Shown piece after piece: positions 23,984 to 25,590 of a stretch of 25,590 bases of DNA. Every line of letters begins with the position of its first letter. Within the stretch, counting starts at the first letter, position 1. A program made the translations under genes and the position numbers. Source of the stretch: JANPCX01 sp966211815 (GTDB lineage Bacteria > Pseudomonadota > Gammaproteobacteria > Burkholderiales > Burkholderiaceae_C); NCBI GenBank assembly GCA_966211815.1, contig CBIHOD010000054.1:1-25590 (forward strand), given 5' to 3'. The notes under the pieces were generated by a model, which had not been told where the DNA came from, made no database searches, and was given only the letters and a program-made list of their open reading frames with translations.

Positions 23984-25375
23984 TCAGTGCGCCGCGGCCT
24001 GGACGGCGGCGTCCGGCTTGGCGACCTTCAGCGCGGCCATGAAGGCGGCCTGGATGCGGTCCAGCGCCTTCTGGTTGTGGCCTTCGAAGCGCAGCACCAG
24101 CACCGGCGTGGTGTTGGACGAGCGGATCAGGCCGAAGCCGTCCTTGTAGTCGACGCGCAGGCCGTCGATGGTGACGATCTCCTGCGCGCCCGGGAACTGG
24201 GCGTTCTCCAGCAGGCGGCGCACCACTTGCGGTGCCTCGCCTTCGGCGCAGGGCACGTTCAGCTCGGGCGTGCTGAAGCTGGTGGGCAGGCTGTTCAGCA
24301 CCTTGCTCGGGTCCTTGCTCTTCGAGAGGATTTCCAGCAGCCGTGCGGCGGTGTAGGTGGCGTCGTCGAAGCCGTACCAGCGCTCGCCGAAGAAGATGTG
24401 GCCGCTCATCTCGCCGGCCAGCGGCGCCTTGATCTTCTTCATCTGCGCCTTGATCAGCGAGTGGCCGGTCTTCCACATCAGCGGCTTGCCGCCGGCCTTG
24501 CGGATGGCCGGCGCCAGGCGTTGGGTGCACTTGACGTCGAAGATGATGGTGCCGCCCGGGTTGCGCGACAGCACGTCGGTGGCCAGCAGCATCAGCTGGC
24601 GGTCGGGGTAGATGATCTGGCCGTCCTTGGTGACCACGCCCAGGCGGTCGCCGTCGCCGTCGAAGGCCAGGCCGAGTTCGGCGTCGCTGTTCTTCACTTT
24701 CTCGATCAGCTCGGCCAGGTTCTCGGGCTTGCTCGGGTCCGGGTGGTGGTTGGGGAAGTTGCCGTCGACCTCGGAGTACATCTCGGTCACTTCGCAGCCC
24801 AGGGCGCGCAGCACGCCCGGCGCCGAGGCGCCCGGGATGCCGTTGCCGCAGTCGACCACGATCTTCAGCGGTCGCTTGAGCTTGGCGTCGTTGGCGATGC
24901 GGGCCTGGTACTCGGGCAGGATGTCCATCGCGGCGCTGCGGCCCTTGCCCTTGGCGTAGTCCTCGCGCTCCATGCGCTGGCGCAGTTTCTGGATGTCTTC
25001 GCCGTAGATGGCGCGGCCGGCCAGCACCATCTTGAAGCCGTTGTAGTCCTTGGGGTTGTGGCTGCCGGTGACCTGGATGCCGCTGCGGCAGCCCTTGCGG
25101 CCGCGGGTGGCGGCGACGTAGTAGAGCATCGGGGTCGTGACCGCGCCGAGGTCGACGACGTCCAGCCCGGTGGAGGCCAGGCCGCGGATCAGCGCGGCGG
25201 CGAAGGCCGGGCCGGACAACCGGCCGTCGCGGCCCACGACCACCGCTTTCTCGCCGGCGGCCAGCGCCTCCGACCCGAAAGCGCGGCCGAGGTGTTCGGC
25301 GAAGGTTTCGTCGATCGTCTTGCCGACGATGCCGCGAATGTCATAGGCTTTGAAAACCGAGGCGTTGACTTGCAT
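23984..25375 (-). CDS. algC: Phosphomannomutase/phosphoglucomutase (AlgC type)
   Basis: A 463-residue alpha-D-phosphohexomutase. The phosphoserine is in VTGSHNP, metal is held by FDGDGDR, sugar recognition comes from GEMSGH, and phosphate from RSSNTTP, so all four loops of the family are intact. It interconverts hexose 1- and 6-phosphates for LPS, exopolysaccharide or nucleotide sugar synthesis. The start at ATG 25375 (MQVNASVFKAYDIRG) gives the same length as the AlgC family; an upstream in-frame ATG (25441) adds 22 residues of unlikely sequence. The symbol manB would be equally defensible. Its envelope role fits with waaA downstream. Confidence 0.92.
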   Translation of the reverse strand: MQVNASVFKAYDIRGIVGKTIDETFAEHLGRAFGSEALAAGEKAVVVGRDGRLSGPAFAAALIRGLASTGLDVVDLGAVTTPMLYYVAATRGRKGCRSGIQVTGSHNPKDYNGFKMVLAGRAIYGEDIQKLRQRMEREDYAKGKGRSAAMDILPEYQARIANDAKLKRPLKIVVDCGNGIPGASAPGVLRALGCEVTEMYSEVDGNFPNHHPDPSKPENLAELIEKVKNSDAELGLAFDGDGDRLGVVTKDGQIIYPDRQLMLLATDVLSRNPGGTIIFDVKCTQRLAPAIRKAGGKPLMWKTGHSLIKAQMKKIKAPLAGEMSGHIFFGERWYGFDDATYTAARLLEILSKSKDPSKVLNSLPTSFSTPELNVPCAEGEAPQVVRRLLENAQFPGAQEIVTIDGLRVDYKDGFGLIRSSNTTPVLVLRFEGHNQKALDRIQAAFMAALKVAKPDAAVQAAAH

Positions 25376-25590
25376 GGTGGGTTCGCTTTGTGTGGATGAT
25401 GGTTCGAAGATGGGGGGCGATTGTAGGGAGGCCCCGTGCAAGGGCTGTGCCAGGGTGGAACAAAGCCGTTACAGGGGTGTGTGGGGAGGTGCGTCGTGGC
25501 GTGTGTCAAGAGAGGTGCGTCGCGAGGGACAGGGCCCAGGGGCTCCGTTCATGTCCCCCGTGGGCTTCGCCCACTCCTCCTGAACTTCAC
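25376..25590. other. Right-edge spacer with hairpin
   Basis: 215 bases with no supported gene. A 6-bp stem GTGGGC/GCCCAC with a TTC loop lies at about 25560-25574, flanked by pyrimidine-rich sequence that reads AGGAGGAG on the minus strand. The region upstream of the phosphomutase (25376-25440) probably contains its promoter, but no hexamers stand out. The hairpin may belong to the leader or terminator of a gene beyond the window. Confidence 0.35.

Noticed and set aside
22817..25399. Plus-strand open frame of 860 codons opposite waaA and the phosphomutase
   Set aside because: Antisense shadow of two well-supported genes; composition and lack of domains argue against coding.

Overview
The window has very high G+C, densely packed genes and a typical betaproteobacterial gene content: WaaA and AlgC-type envelope enzymes, DbpA, a TauABCD operon, and intergenic repeats of the kind that read as 'PFDKLRANG' when translated. 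This suggests a member of the Burkholderiales (Comamonadaceae/Rubrivivax-like). Genus cannot be decided from the sequence alone.

Region 1 (1-11593, all minus strand) is the notable part. It is a ten-gene operon that reads right to left and runs off the left edge. It starts with an unusual 188-residue acyl carrier protein. Four ketosynthase-fold proteins follow, alternating intact (C-H-H) and catalytically dead, i.e. two KS/chain-length-factor-like pairs. Next come a 988-residue fusion of a class III aminotransferase with an acyl-ACP-reductase (AAR-like) domain, two FabG-type ketoreductases, two SDRs with an NAD-type fingerprint, and the first 11 codons of another gene. Seven junctions are 4-bp ATGA/GTGA overlaps, so most of the operon looks translationally coupled. 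The layout fits a type II, reducing polyketide / fatty-acid-like pathway: a carrier-bound chain is extended, its keto groups are reduced, and the chain is released reductively as an aldehyde and transaminated to a terminal amine. No dehydratase, acyltransferase, phosphopantetheinyl transferase or exporter gene is clearly assignable to the pathway here, so the cluster must continue to the left or borrow those functions. The product is unknown to me. I infer a long-chain amine.

Region 2 (11594-14312) begins with an AT-rich intergenic island (29% G+C over 11641-11740) that probably holds the promoter of the operon. It also has an 18-bp perfect palindrome, an EamA/DMT-type permease with a His-rich tail, a PAP2-family membrane phosphatase, and an orphan single-domain response regulator.

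Region 3 (14313-18022) is a taurine uptake and desulfonation operon, tauABCD (periplasmic binding protein, ATPase, permease, Fe(II)/2-oxoglutarate dioxygenase). tauB/C and tauC/D overlap by ATGA.

Region 4 (18023-25590) holds a repeat-rich spacer, a secreted SUMF1-like protein lacking the formylglycine-generating cysteines, and dbpA (minus) divergent from a YgjP-like metallopeptidase. It continues with a secreted protein built from two tandem copies of one domain, a small zinc-ribbon membrane protein, then waaA and algC-type phosphomannomutase on the minus strand. Most of this looks like ordinary chromosomal housekeeping sequence.
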